Positions 9,132 to 18,023 of a stretch of 64,000 nt of DNA are shown here, in pieces (positions within the stretch are counted from its first letter, which is position 1; the number at the start of each line of letters is the position of its first letter). Below the pieces are notes generated by a model. It saw only the letters and a list, made by a program, of their open reading frames with translations, did not search any database and was not told the DNA's origin. The DNA comes from Anaerovirgula multivorans (lineage in GTDB: Bacteria > Bacillota > Clostridia > Peptostreptococcales > Natronincolaceae), in contig NZ_FZOJ01000001.1 in assembly GCF_900188145.1 (NCBI RefSeq), positions 1-64,000 of the forward strand, given 5' to 3'. Both the position numbers and the translations under genes were made by a program.

Positions 9132-9187
9132 GCAGAATAAATAGACCATTGCAACGATTTAAGGTTGCAATGGTCTATTTATTCTGC
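9132..9187. repeat. Perfect 24-bp inverted repeat
   Basis: Bases 9132-9155 and 9164-9187 are exact reverse complements around an 8-base loop; the arms begin gcagaataaa and end attgcaac. It lies just beyond the stop of the opposite-strand glycosyltransferase gene and would end that transcript, although no strong T-run follows in that direction. The rest of 8982-9131 shows no supported gene. It is longer than an ordinary terminator. Confidence 0.75.
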
Positions 9188-9194
9188 AATAGTT

Positions 9195-10283
9195 TTATTG
9201 TACTTTTTTTGTAAAATTTAATTTCTCTTCCAGTAAATTTTTATTGCTTAGTATACGATTGTCTTCTGGTCGGTATTTTCTGGCTTGTTCATTATGTTCA
9301 TAAGATTTCTGATAATCACCTAAATTATAGTAACAAACACACAATTGTAAATGGGGGTACCAGGTATAATAAGCAGGATAAATAAAGCTCCATTGTTCTG
9401 GATTAGGAACCTGCTGTGTTGCTAATTCATACCAAAAGGCAGCGGTTTTGTAGTTCTTCTGGCGTTGGAAGTTATAGCCGATACGACTGCACGCTTCTGC
9501 TCTAGGAGGGAAAAATTGAAAGGATTGAAATAATGAAGATAATTCATTATCCAAGTCACCGAGATATCGATAGCAGTCAGCTTTAAAGATGCATGCATAT
9601 ATCTTATCTTCTATCCAACCTTCCTTAATAGAAATATTCTTATTATAGCTTTCGATGGCCTCTTCATAGCGACTATTTTCTCTTAGTTCATTACCATAAT
9701 AAAAGTAATCTCTTGGAGTGAAGATATCTCCTCGTGCAATTTTTTTTTCATAAATTGATACTGTGCGGCCAACAGCATGACGAATTTTCCTGTGGGTAAT
9801 AGCAATATCTGAATTAATGATTTTTCCTTGAACTTCTAGATATTGATGACAATCACCTTTCCATCTATAATTCTTTGCTCTTTTTACTAGCCGATTACGA
9901 CGATATCTTAATGTAACATTATCATATGCATCAGTACCAGCATCATAATACATGGATACCGAATCTACTGTGGTGTCAAGGGTTGCTTTCAATTCTTTCA
10001 GTTTCACACGGCTTTCTTCTAATATAACATCGTCTGCATCTAAGTATAAAATGTAATCTTTCGTAGCATATTTAAAAGATTCATTTCTAGCAGCCGCAAA
10101 ATTATCAATCCACTCAAAATAAAAGATACGATCTGTGTATTGTTCAGCAATTTCTACAGTCCGATCCGTTGAGCCTGTATCTACAATATTAATTTCATCA
10201 ACGATATCTTTAACTGTGTCTAGACAACGGGCAAGTGTCTCTTCTTCGTTCTTTACAATCATGCACAAGCTAATAGTAGGCAT
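9195..10283 (-). CDS. Family 2 glycosyltransferase with C-terminal TPR-like repeats
   Basis: A 362-residue cytoplasmic protein. Residues 1-100 form a GT-A fold: ISLCMIVKNEEETLARCL, VDTGSTDRT, the FAAARNES segment and the metal-binding DADD motif (LYLDADD). Residues from about 190 resemble tetratricopeptide repeats (YYGNELRENSRYEEAIESYN and later copies ending LGDYQKSYEHNEQA). This architecture is common in glycosyltransferases that modify proteins. Its gene lies immediately downstream of the collagen-like gene on the same strand, so that protein, rich in Thr, is the likely acceptor (inference). The start ATG follows aaaggaatgatg. Confidence 0.82.
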   Translation of the reverse strand: MPTISLCMIVKNEEETLARCLDTVKDIVDEINIVDTGSTDRTVEIAEQYTDRIFYFEWIDNFAAARNESFKYATKDYILYLDADDVILEESRVKLKELKATLDTTVDSVSMYYDAGTDAYDNVTLRYRRNRLVKRAKNYRWKGDCHQYLEVQGKIINSDIAITHRKIRHAVGRTVSIYEKKIARGDIFTPRDYFYYGNELRENSRYEEAIESYNKNISIKEGWIEDKIYACIFKADCYRYLGDLDNELSSLFQSFQFFPPRAEACSRIGYNFQRQKNYKTAAFWYELATQQVPNPEQWSFIYPAYYTWYPHLQLCVCYYNLGDYQKSYEHNEQARKYRPEDNRILSNKNLLEEKLNFTKKVQ

Positions 10284-10329
10284 CTCATCATTCCTTTCTA
10301 TATTTTGGAAAAAACAGATGATAATATGT

Positions 10330-10357
10330 GGGATGCCTACCTTACGGAAGGCATCCC
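10330..10357 (-). terminator. Hairpin between collagen-like gene and glycosyltransferase
   Basis: Perfect 9-bp arms gggatgcct (10330-10338) and aggcatccc (10349-10357). It lies downstream of the collagen-like gene on the minus strand. The T-rich stretch comes only about 15 bases later, so it may attenuate rather than stop reading into the glycosyltransferase gene. A related hairpin with the same ggcatccc arm occurs at 13070-13093. Confidence 0.55.
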
Positions 10358-10386
10358 AAGTTAGTATAGATTTAATTTAAAACTAC

Positions 10387-12657
10387 TTATGGTCCAGTAG
10401 GTCCTGTTGCTCCAGTAGCACCTGTTGCACCTGTTGCACCTGTTGCACCTGTTGCACCTGTTGCTCCAGTGGCTCCAGTTGCACCAGTCGCTCCAGTTGC
10501 TCCTGTGGCTCCAGTAGCTCCAGTAGCTCCTGTTGCACCAGTAGCACCAGTAGCACCTGTGGCTCCAGTGGCGCCTGTTGCTCCGGTGGCTCCAGTGGCT
10601 CCAGTAGCTCCAGTTGCTCCAGTAGCTCCAGTAGCGCCTGTTGCTCCAGTAGCACCTGTGGCTCCAGTAGCTCCAGTAGCGCCAGTAGCGCCAGTAGGTC
10701 CTGTTGCACCTGTGGCTCCAGTAGCTCCAGTAGCGCCAGTAGGTCCTGTTGCTCCAGTGGCTCCAGTAGCGCCTGTTGCGCCTGTTGCTCCAGTAGCACC
10801 TGTTGCACCTGTTGCACCTGTTGCACCTGTTGCACCTGTTGCTCCAGTGGCTCCAGTAGCTCCAGTAGCTCCAGTAGCTCCGGTTGCTCCAGTGGCTCCG
10901 GTTGCACCAGTAGCTCCTGTGGCTCCAGTAGCTCCAGTAGCGCCTGTTGCACCAGTGGCTCCAGTAGCTCCAGTAGCGCCTGTTGCACCAGTAGCTCCAG
11001 TGGCTCCAGTAGCACCTGTTGCGCCTGTTGCGCCAGTAGGTCCTGTTGCGCCAGTAGCTCCGGTTGCTCCAGTAGCGCCTGTGGCTCCAGTAGCACCTGT
11101 TGCTCCAGTAGCACCTGTTGCTCCAGTAGCACCTGTTGCACCTGTTGCTCCAGTAGCGCCTGTTGCACCAGTAGCGCCTGTTGCACCAGTGGCTCCAGTA
11201 GCTCCAGTAGCGCCTGTTGCACCTGTTGCTCCTGTTGCTCCAGTGGCTCCAGTTGCTCCAGTAGCTCCAGTAGCTCCAGTGGCTCCGGTTGCTCCAGTGG
11301 CTCCAGTAGCACCTGTGGCTCCAGTAGCACCTGTTGCACCAGTAGCGCCAGTAGCTCCAGTGGCTCCAGTAGCACCAGTAGCTCCAGTAGCGCCTGTTGC
11401 ACCTGTTGCACCTGTGGCTCCTGTTGCTCCAGTAGCACCTGTTGCTCCGGTGGCTCCAGTGGCTCCAGTAGCTCCAGTGGCTCCAGTAGCGCCTGTTGCA
11501 CCTGTTGCACCTGTTGCTCCAGTGGCTCCAGTAGCGCCTGTTGCTCCAGTTGCTCCAGTGGCTCCAGTAGCTCCAGTAGCACCTGTTGCACCTGTTGCAC
11601 CTGTTGCTCCAGTAGCTCCAGTGGCTCCAGTAGCACCTGTTGCACCTGTGGCTCCAGTAGCTCCAGTAGCTCCAGTAGCGCCTGTTGCGCCTGTTGCTCC
11701 AGTAGCACCTGTTGCACCTGTTGCACCTGTTGCACCTGTTGCTCCAGTGGCTCCAGTTGCTCCAGTGGCTCCAGTAGCGCCTGTTGCTCCAGTAGCACCT
11801 GTTGCACCTGTTGCACCTGTTGCTCCAGTAGCACCTGTTGCTCCAGTAGCTCCAGTGGCTCCAGTAGCACCTGTTGCGCCTGTTGCGCCAGTAGGTCCTG
11901 TTGCGCCAGTAGCTCCGGTTGCTCCAGTAGCGCCTGTGGCTCCAGTAGCGCCTGTTGCTCCAGTGGCTCCAGTAGCTCCAGTGGCTCCAGTAGCTCCAGT
12001 AGCGCCTGTTGCGCCTGTGGCTCCAGTAGCGCCTGTTGCTCCAGTAGCGCCTGTTGCACCAGTAGCACCTGTGGCTCCAGTAGCTCCAGTAGCGCCTGTT
12101 GCACCTGTTGCTCCAGTAGCACCTGTTGCTCCGGTGGCTCCAGTTGCTCCAGTAGGTCCTGTGGCTCCAGTAGGTCCTATTCCATCAGCTTCTATTGTTA
12201 ATAATGATACATCATCTACAACTATATCAGCACTGCCTGCTCCAGGTAGTTTATTAATTAATACAAGTGCTTGAGTTGCTCCAGGAGGTACTGGTTCAGT
12301 AGTTTGATATATTTCTATCCAGTTATTTTCATTAACATTTGGAAGACGGTCTGATGGAATGCTTACAATAAGTCCGTTTTCAAGAAAGTTAAAATCAGCG
12401 TCAAAATATCCGATAGAGATTGATACTAACGGACTGGGGGCTATTCCAATTTTAGCTAGAGACGCAAGAAACTCGAATCTTTCCCCAGGATTTACAGGAA
12501 CGAATTGAAAAATAAATGCATTAACGGTTCCACCTGCAAATTGTGCAGCAAAAAAACCGGAATGGCTAAATTCTCCTGTTAACATTACATTGAATGCAGT
12601 CCATGGTTCAAGACCGAACTCAAAACCGCCATTAACGATTAGCTCGTTAAAAGACAT
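10387..12657 (-). CDS. Collagen-like triple-helix repeat protein with NTTRR-type N-terminal domain (BclA-like spore-surface protein)
   Basis: A 756-residue protein. Residues 1-about 157 form a beta-rich domain (starts [15 protein letters not shown], ends [17 protein letters not shown]) that looks like the N-terminal domain of Firmicutes triple-helix repeat proteins. Residues about 158-756 are about 200 Gly-x-y triplets, almost all G-A-T with scattered G-P-T. Collagen-like proteins with G-x-T triplets form the hair-like nap on spores of the Bacillus cereus group and Clostridia, with glycans on Thr. Unusually there is no C-terminal globular domain: the stop follows directly after G-P-T-G-P. The ATG at 12657 follows aaaggggtg. 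The neighbouring glycosyltransferases are its likely modifiers. Confidence 0.87.
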   Translation of the reverse strand: MSFNELIVNGGFEFGLEPWTAFNVMLTGEFSHSGFFAAQFAGGTVNAFIFQFVPVNPGERFEFLASLAKIGIAPSPLVSISIGYFDADFNFLENGLIVSIPSDRLPNVNENNWIEIYQTTEPVPPGATQALVLINKLPGAGSADIVVDDVSLLTIEADGIGPTGATGPTGATGATGATGATGATGATGATGATGATGATGATGATGATGATGATGATGATGATGATGATGATGATGATGATGATGATGATGATGPTGATGATGATGATGATGATGATGATGATGATGATGATGATGATGATGATGATGATGATGATGATGATGATGATGATGATGATGATGATGATGATGATGATGATGATGATGATGATGATGATGATGATGATGATGATGATGATGATGATGATGATGATGATGATGATGATGATGATGATGATGATGATGATGATGATGATGATGATGATGATGATGATGATGATGATGATGATGATGATGATGATGATGATGATGATGATGATGATGATGATGATGATGATGATGPTGATGATGATGATGATGATGATGATGATGATGATGATGATGATGATGATGATGATGATGATGATGATGATGATGATGATGATGATGATGATGATGATGPTGATGATGATGATGPTGATGATGATGATGATGATGATGATGATGATGATGATGATGATGATGATGATGATGATGATGATGATGATGATGATGATGATGATGATGATGATGATGPTGP
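10390..12180 (-). repeat. Tandem 9-bp coding repeat (G-x-T triplets)
   Basis: About 1.8 kb of degenerate 9- and 18-base units coding for G-A-T or G-P-T. All six frames stay open here because the unit lacks stops. The third-position choices vary in blocks, which suggests expansion by unequal exchange of multi-unit segments. Its base composition is much richer in G+C than its surroundings. Confidence 0.9.
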
Positions 12658-12729
12658 TTTTTTCACCCCTTTATTCTCGTAGTCTTTTTCATTCTCGTGT
12701 AAGATAGGAAAGTTACTTTTTCCTACAAA

Positions 12730-12756
12730 CACTATATGTCTGAATTGATGATTTGT
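12730..12756 (-). promoter_or_regulatory. Possible sigma-K-type promoter of the collagen-like gene
   Basis: Read on the minus strand, AC (12756-12755), a 16-base spacer and CATATAGTG (12738-12730) match AC-N16/17-CATANNNTA except for the last base. It lies 73 bases before the start codon. The gene-free stretch 12658-13069 holds no other supported feature; a good-looking aaggaggt at about 12757-12764 on the minus strand has no usable start codon after it. Confidence 0.35.
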
Positions 12757-13069
12757 TACCTCCTTGGTATGAGGCAGAGAAAGTATTATTTGCATCTCTA
12801 TGAATAAATCTAAATTTAGTAAAAAGAAACTGATAAGATAAGAAAGAAAAGGAGAATTTTGATATTAAAATAAATGAGAGTTTATTTAACATATTAATAA
12901 GGGCAGATTGTAATTGTTTTGGATAACATTGGGAAATGGGAAAACTTAATTTAAATTTACTCCTGGTATTATTGTTTGACGGAGATGGAGTTATTGACCC
13001 AATAGGAGCTTCTAGAGCTACGGGGCTAACCTGAGAACAATTAGCAGTAATAAAATGTAAATTATGAGA

Positions 13070-13093
13070 GATGCTTCTCATGGAGAAGGCATC
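13070..13093 (-). terminator. Hairpin after the glycosyltransferase-methyltransferase gene
   Basis: Arms gatgcttctc (13070-13079) and gagaaggcatc (13083-13093) pair with a single bulged base, directly after the stop codon on the minus strand. There is no strong T-run, so termination is plausible but not certain. Confidence 0.45.
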
Positions 13094-13094
13094 C

Positions 13095-16073
13095 CTATTT
13101 TTCACACACAGCAATCATAGTATACGCTGTTTCTTTCATTCCTTCTTCTACTTGAAAATTACTCACAGAGTAATATTTAACATTATTAAAATATTTTTTG
13201 ATGATCTCATTAAATTCATTAAATTCATATTCTTTTACATGAAATGGATTATTAATATGTTTCCTTGTCTCTTTATTAGGTGTAGATATTATAAATTTAC
13301 CAGACTTTTTAATAACTCTATATCCTTCCTCAATATGTTTTATTACTAGATCAATTGGTAGATGTTCAAAAACTTCATAAGAGACATATATATCAAATTC
13401 ATTATCACTATAGGGTAGTGTTGTAACATTTCCATTTACCCAGTTGATATTTTCATGTCTGTAAGCTTCTTTAGCAAACGCAATATTGTCTTCTGCAATA
13501 TCTAAAGCATCTACGTGTTTGCATATTTTCGAAAAGTAAGCTGCACCATAACCAAACCCGCAAGGTGCTTCAAGTACTTTGTGACTTTTATTCATAAAAC
13601 CTGCCGCAAAAGTATATCTTTCAACTATTCTTAAATATCCTAATAATGGCATATACTGGGATGCAGGTATACCTCTCTCCCAAACATAAGCTAGAGAATT
13701 TTTTCTTACATCTTCAATAATATCTTGATCGAAAATAAATCCTGCTATATTATTTGTAAATTTTGGATCATAACTTAATATTTTTTTTGCAAAATCTATA
13801 ATTTGTTCTGAATTTTTACTTCTTCGCATTTGATCAGGTAAAATAAATCTATTATTCAATAGATCGTACCAAATATTAGTGCATATCAACTTTGAGTTTT
13901 GATTTTTTAAAATGAATTCAATCACTTCATAATTGCTATCCACTATTTTTTCTCTTTTACCTATAATCACTTGAGCTGTATTAAAGTTATAATTATCAAA
14001 ATCACAATGATTATATGGGATAAACTCATTCATTTTTTTTTGAATATAATCTAAAGATAAATTGCCATCTTTTTCTAAAAGATATAGATGTTCATTAATT
14101 TTATTAAACAGATTATGGCGTGCTATATTACTTTGATTTAGATTTTCATTAATTACTCTAATAGTATCTTTTATATTATCTATATCTAATATTTCTTTTA
14201 AGTTAAAACTGGTATTTTGTTCTTTTTCTTTTTTCTGTATGATCAATAATTTTTCAGATAAGCCAAAATTGCTTTGATATAGTAATTGTTTTTCTTTATA
14301 TAATAGATACTCACCAATTAATTGTTTTTCATCATTGCTAAATATATTATTTGAAAACACATAGCGAATTAAATTAAATGCTTCAAGAGCATAGCTTCCC
14401 TTGCTACCAATAACTCCTCTATCAAATGGATAATTCATAAAATATGCAACTGGAAGCATCTCTATCAATTCTAAATTATTATCTTCTAGAACCTTTTTTA
14501 CATATTCTTTATCTCGTATTATAACATGTGGCGCTTCACTTTTAGTATTAATGACACTTATGGGTTCAAGCAAGATACAAATTCCATTATCTTTTAAATG
14601 TTTTGATATATTTATTATTGTTTTTTTATAATTATCTTCGTTAGTAATATGAAGTAATACAGCTGCGGCAAAAATTAAATCATATTTTTCTTCATAATTA
14701 TGACCGTCAGAAATATCACCTTGCTTAAAATGATAGTTTTTATATTTATTGCTTAATTCACATACAGCTTTTTCAACTATATCTATGGCATAATATTCCT
14801 TGACACTTTTATTATGAAAGTAGTCAGTAAAAATCCCTATTCCTGGACCTAACTCTAAAACCTTTTTATTGCTTATGTTATCAAATGCTTTGTTTATCAC
14901 GCCATCTAACATATCTATTCTATTTTGGTAGAGAATTTTATTGTAGATTTCTCCTAATCCTAGATAGCCTACTCCTTCAATATTAAATCTTGAATGAAGC
15001 CTTTGATTCCAATATTCTTGATAATTAAATTCCTTAATCATTTTATCCTTAGTTATCAATTCATTTATCATAGTTTTTATTGCTTTTAGTTGCTTTATTA
15101 ATGAATAATTATCTTCTATATATTTCCTATATTCCCTAGCATCGTAACTTTTTTCAGTTATCATTTTCACAGCCTCGTCTATTGTATTCCATAAATATTT
15201 TTTTGGATAAATTCCTTTTGCTCCAGCAAAATTATGAAGGATTGGTTTTATTCCTTTTGCTATGGCTTGCATTACGCTCATATTTTGTGATTCCAATACA
15301 CTAGTACACACGATATAATTTTTGTCTTCAAGCCACTTATCTAGATCTTGTTGCCATCCTTCAAAGAAAAAATTATTCTCAAGTCCAAATTCTTTAGTCA
15401 TCTGTTGAAAATACAAAGAATCTCTAAGATCTTGAAACTGACCTGCAATATAAAATTTATATCTATTATCTCTATCGTATATAGCTTTAAATGTGTGCAA
15501 TAGAAGCATTGGTCCCTTTTTATAGTTGATATATCCAACGTAAGCTACTTTAAATCCATGATTTCTTTCTTTAAAGACCCATTTGTTAATATTTACTCCA
15601 TTAGGTATGATAATTGTTTTTTCTTTATTAATTTTATATTTTTCTATAACAAATTTTTGGATGTGTTCTGCTACGAAGATTAGCTTATCTACGCTATTCC
15701 AATTAACTTGAGATGGATAGTTTGAAAAAGCTTCGTAACTATGCAATCTACATATGATTTTCCTTTCTTTTGCTAGTGCCAACTTACTTCCATAAATAAT
15801 AAGCCCCTCACACCATTCAAACCAACAAATATCTGCCCAATCCATCCACTTATCGATAAGTCCCAAATCTTCATTTGTCTTAATTATTATTTTATTAGTT
15901 TCATATTCTTTTGCTAAGTCATTAATAATATCATCTAAAAAAGCTTCTCCACCTCGTCTAACGAAAAATGCTATTCTATTTCTTTTTTCTTCAGGCTTGG
16001 CATTTTCTATTAACTTGTCGCCTTTTATGTTAAGTGTGCTTTGAAGTGCTTTAGCTGTTTGATTTTCTTGCAT
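13095..16073 (-). CDS. Multidomain glycosyltransferase-methyltransferase fusion
   Basis: About 992 residues in three catalytic-looking parts. (1) Residues about 30-360 are a GT-B glycosyltransferase: RIAFFVRRGGEAFL, IIPNGVN, YVGYINYKKGP near 180 and the ESQNMSVMQAIAKG segment. (2) A SAM-dependent methyltransferase with motif I LELGPGIGIF near 404. (3) After a long linker with little similarity, a second methyltransferase with LEAPCGFGYG near 833, DALDIAEDN and SYEVFEHL. Such fusions build and cap glycans on surface proteins. It may use ATG 16088 (MDVNN) or 16073 (MQENQ); the latter has a weak ggatgtg site. It faces away from the WlbB-like gene. The very low G+C suggests transfer. Confidence 0.8.
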   Translation of the reverse strand: MQENQTAKALQSTLNIKGDKLIENAKPEEKRNRIAFFVRRGGEAFLDDIINDLAKEYETNKIIIKTNEDLGLIDKWMDWADICWFEWCEGLIIYGSKLALAKERKIICRLHSYEAFSNYPSQVNWNSVDKLIFVAEHIQKFVIEKYKINKEKTIIIPNGVNINKWVFKERNHGFKVAYVGYINYKKGPMLLLHTFKAIYDRDNRYKFYIAGQFQDLRDSLYFQQMTKEFGLENNFFFEGWQQDLDKWLEDKNYIVCTSVLESQNMSVMQAIAKGIKPILHNFAGAKGIYPKKYLWNTIDEAVKMITEKSYDAREYRKYIEDNYSLIKQLKAIKTMINELITKDKMIKEFNYQEYWNQRLHSRFNIEGVGYLGLGEIYNKILYQNRIDMLDGVINKAFDNISNKKVLELGPGIGIFTDYFHNKSVKEYYAIDIVEKAVCELSNKYKNYHFKQGDISDGHNYEEKYDLIFAAAVLLHITNEDNYKKTIINISKHLKDNGICILLEPISVINTKSEAPHVIIRDKEYVKKVLEDNNLELIEMLPVAYFMNYPFDRGVIGSKGSYALEAFNLIRYVFSNNIFSNDEKQLIGEYLLYKEKQLLYQSNFGLSEKLLIIQKKEKEQNTSFNLKEILDIDNIKDTIRVINENLNQSNIARHNLFNKINEHLYLLEKDGNLSLDYIQKKMNEFIPYNHCDFDNYNFNTAQVIIGKREKIVDSNYEVIEFILKNQNSKLICTNIWYDLLNNRFILPDQMRRSKNSEQIIDFAKKILSYDPKFTNNIAGFIFDQDIIEDVRKNSLAYVWERGIPASQYMPLLGYLRIVERYTFAAGFMNKSHKVLEAPCGFGYGAAYFSKICKHVDALDIAEDNIAFAKEAYRHENINWVNGNVTTLPYSDNEFDIYVSYEVFEHLPIDLVIKHIEEGYRVIKKSGKFIISTPNKETRKHINNPFHVKEYEFNEFNEIIKKYFNNVKYYSVSNFQVEEGMKETAYTMIAVCEK

Positions 16074-16262
16074 ATTATTCACATCCATTCTATAAAAAGT
16101 ATGTTTTTTGCATATTTTCAACTCAATCTAATCTATCTACATACTATATATATGTTTGTAGAATTAATTTAGAGAAAGGACTATGAAAAATTCTATTTTT
16201 AATCTTAAAAAAGTTTCCTTAATAATTTAAGGTCAACCCTAAACTTTGTAAAGCAAAAATTC

Positions 16263-16290
16263 ACCCTTAACATATACCTTTCATAATATA
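16263..16290 (+). promoter_or_regulatory. Sigma-K-type promoter before the WlbB-like gene
   Basis: AC (16263-16264), a 17-base spacer and CATAATATA (16282-16290) fit AC-N16/17-CATANNNTA exactly, 46 bases before the start codon. The consensus is that of B. subtilis late mother-cell promoters; its use here is inferred. Confidence 0.6.
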
Positions 16291-16335
16291 TGGATAGAAA
16301 GAATGAAATTCAATAGAAAAGAAGGAGAGGACACA

Positions 16336-16917
16336 ATGTTTAATTACTTTGTTCATGAATCATCATTTATAGATCAGCCTTGCAAAATTGGCGAAAACAC
16401 AAAGATTTGGCATTTTTCTCATATAATGAGCAATGTAAAAATTGGTAAGAACTGTATTATTGCTCAGAATGTATTTATTGCTCCAGGTGTTATTCTAGGA
16501 GATTCTGTTAAAGTTCAAAATAATGTATCAATATATGCTGGTGTAATTTGTGAAGATGAGGTATTTCTTGGACCTTCAATGGTATTTACCAATGTAATTA
16601 ATCCAAGGAGTTTTATCGAAAGAAAGGATGAATATAGAGAAACTTTAGTTAAAAGAGGTGCATCTATTGGAGCAAATGCCACCATCGTCTGTGGAAACAC
16701 CATCGGTAGATATGCATTTATTGGGGCTGGCTCAGTAGTGACTAAGGATATACCAGATTTTAGTTTTGTATATGGAGTGCCAGCAAAACAAATGGGATGG
16801 GTTTGCAGATGTTCAGAAAAATTAGTATTTAAAAATAGATTTGCAAAATGTGCTTCTTGCGGATATGAATATGAAATGACGGAGGACAATATCGTTAAGG
16901 AAATAGGGAGGTGCTAA
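16336..16917 (+). CDS. WlbB/WbpD-type UDP-2,3-diamino-uronate N-acetyltransferase
   Basis: A 193-residue left-handed beta-helix acetyltransferase. It has hexapeptide repeats (IGENTKIWHFSHIM, IGKNCIIAQNVFIAPGV, KVQNNVSIYAGV), the family stretch FLGPSMVFTNVINPRS, IGANATIVCG, IGAGSVVTKD and the PAKQMGWVC segment, with a final Cys-rich zinc-ribbon-like tail (CRCSEK ... CASCGY). The family transfers acetyl from acetyl-CoA to the 3-amino group of UDP-2-acetamido-3-amino-2,3-dideoxyglucuronate. The ATG at 16336 follows gaaggagagg. Its stop overlaps the next start (taATG), so it is translationally coupled to the WlbA-like dehydrogenase. Confidence 0.85.
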   Translation: MFNYFVHESSFIDQPCKIGENTKIWHFSHIMSNVKIGKNCIIAQNVFIAPGVILGDSVKVQNNVSIYAGVICEDEVFLGPSMVFTNVINPRSFIERKDEYRETLVKRGASIGANATIVCGNTIGRYAFIGAGSVVTKDIPDFSFVYGVPAKQMGWVCRCSEKLVFKNRFAKCASCGYEYEMTEDNIVKEIGRC

Positions 16918-17933
16918 TGGTGCGTATTGGTCTTGTTGGTTGTGGTAGAATTTCTAAAAATCATTTCACGGCTATCAGAAAGCTACAGGATGTTAAGATA
17001 GTTGGATGCTGTGATATCATTGGGGAACGAGCAAAAGAGGCTGCAAAAACCTACAACATCCCCTATTGGACCACCAATTATGAAGACTTATTAAAACGAG
17101 AAGACATTGATTTAATCAGTATTTGTACTCCTTCGGGATTACACCCAGAACATGGAATAATGGCAGCCAATCATGGAAAGCATGTTTTAACCGAAAAGCC
17201 TATGGCAGTCAGATTAGCCGATGCAGATAAACTAATAAAGGCATGTGATCAGAACAATGTTCTCCTCTTTGTTGTATTACAGAATCGTTTGAATCCTTCA
17301 ATTCAGATGGTAAAGAAGGCTATTGACAGTGGACGTTTTGGGAAGCTTTTTATGATCGTAGCTAATGTTTTTTGGTCACGCCCTCAAGAATATTATGATT
17401 TAGCAGAATGGAGGGGAACTTGGGATTTGGATGGAGGTGCATTTTGTAATCAAGCTTCCCATTATGTAGATCTTGTTCAATGGTTTGGTGGACCAGTGGC
17501 ATCTGTAATGGCACAGACAGACACATTAGCAAGAAAAATAGAAGCTGAGGATACCGGCTCGGCTATTATCAAATTTCATTCTGGTTGCATTGCTACAATT
17601 AATGTTTCAATGTTAACGTATCCTAGGAATCTTGAAGGTTCCATCACAATTATTGGAGAAAAAGGGACAGCTCGTGTTGGGGGAATTGCAGCTAATGAAA
17701 TTTTACATTGGGAATTTAGTGATACTGTCGATGCTGATGCAATAGTCAATGAATTTTCTACTCATCCTGATTCTGTTTATGGTTTTGGACATGATGCGTA
17801 TTATCAAAGCGTTATTCATTCTGTTATTAAAGAAGAAAAACCTTTAATTGATGGTGATGCTGGCAGAAAATCTCTAGAATTGATTGAGTCCATCTATGTA
17901 TCCAGTAGAAAACAGAAAGTAGTTATCTTATAA
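16917..17933 (+). CDS. WlbA/WbpB-type UDP-N-acetylglucosaminuronate 3-dehydrogenase (Gfo/Idh/MocA family)
   Basis: A 338-residue NAD-dependent oxidoreductase. The N-terminal Rossmann motif is IGLVGCGRISKNHF, followed by the catalytic-lysine motif TEKPMAV and WRGTWDLDGGAFCNQASHYVD, typical of WlbA/WbpB. The enzyme oxidises C3 of UDP-GlcNAc uronic acid as the first step towards 2,3-diacetamido uronic acids. Together with the preceding acetyltransferase and the aminotransferase at 26999 it completes a WbpB-WbpE-WbpD set. The UDP-GlcNAc 6-dehydrogenase that makes the substrate is not in this window. I chose the ATG at 16917, after gggaggtg, over the GTG at 16911. Confidence 0.87.
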   Translation: MVRIGLVGCGRISKNHFTAIRKLQDVKIVGCCDIIGERAKEAAKTYNIPYWTTNYEDLLKREDIDLISICTPSGLHPEHGIMAANHGKHVLTEKPMAVRLADADKLIKACDQNNVLLFVVLQNRLNPSIQMVKKAIDSGRFGKLFMIVANVFWSRPQEYYDLAEWRGTWDLDGGAFCNQASHYVDLVQWFGGPVASVMAQTDTLARKIEAEDTGSAIIKFHSGCIATINVSMLTYPRNLEGSITIIGEKGTARVGGIAANEILHWEFSDTVDADAIVNEFSTHPDSVYGFGHDAYYQSVIHSVIKEEKPLIDGDAGRKSLELIESIYVSSRKQKVVIL

Positions 17934-17934
17934 C

Positions 17935-17962
17935 ACTTTATCATGGTAAAAATCATAAAATA
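17935..17962 (+). promoter_or_regulatory. Sigma-K-type promoter before cgeB
   Basis: AC (17935-17936), 17 bases and CATAAAATA (17954-17962) fit AC-N16/17-CATANNNTA exactly, 62 bases before the cgeB-like start and just after the previous stop codon. In B. subtilis cgeAB is transcribed late in the mother cell by sigma-K, so the match is in an expected place. Confidence 0.6.
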
Positions 17963-18023
17963 CAATATAGTATAGGTTTGTTTTTTTATCGGGAGCTACC
18001 TTTTTAAAGAGGAGAGAAAATAT

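Noticed and set aside
10383..12274. Long open frames on both strands inside the collagen repeat (one of about 579 residues on the minus strand, one of about 601 on the plus strand)
   Set aside because: They are shadows of the 9-bp repeat, which contains no stop in any frame. They have no ribosome site and give only monotonous L-E-x or A-P-V peptides.
12713..13114. Minus-strand frame of 133 codons between the collagen-like gene and the large fusion gene
   Set aside because: It overlaps the end of the fusion gene, has no Shine-Dalgarno, and its peptide has no recognisable domain. A short APIGSITP stretch only recalls collagen sequence by composition.
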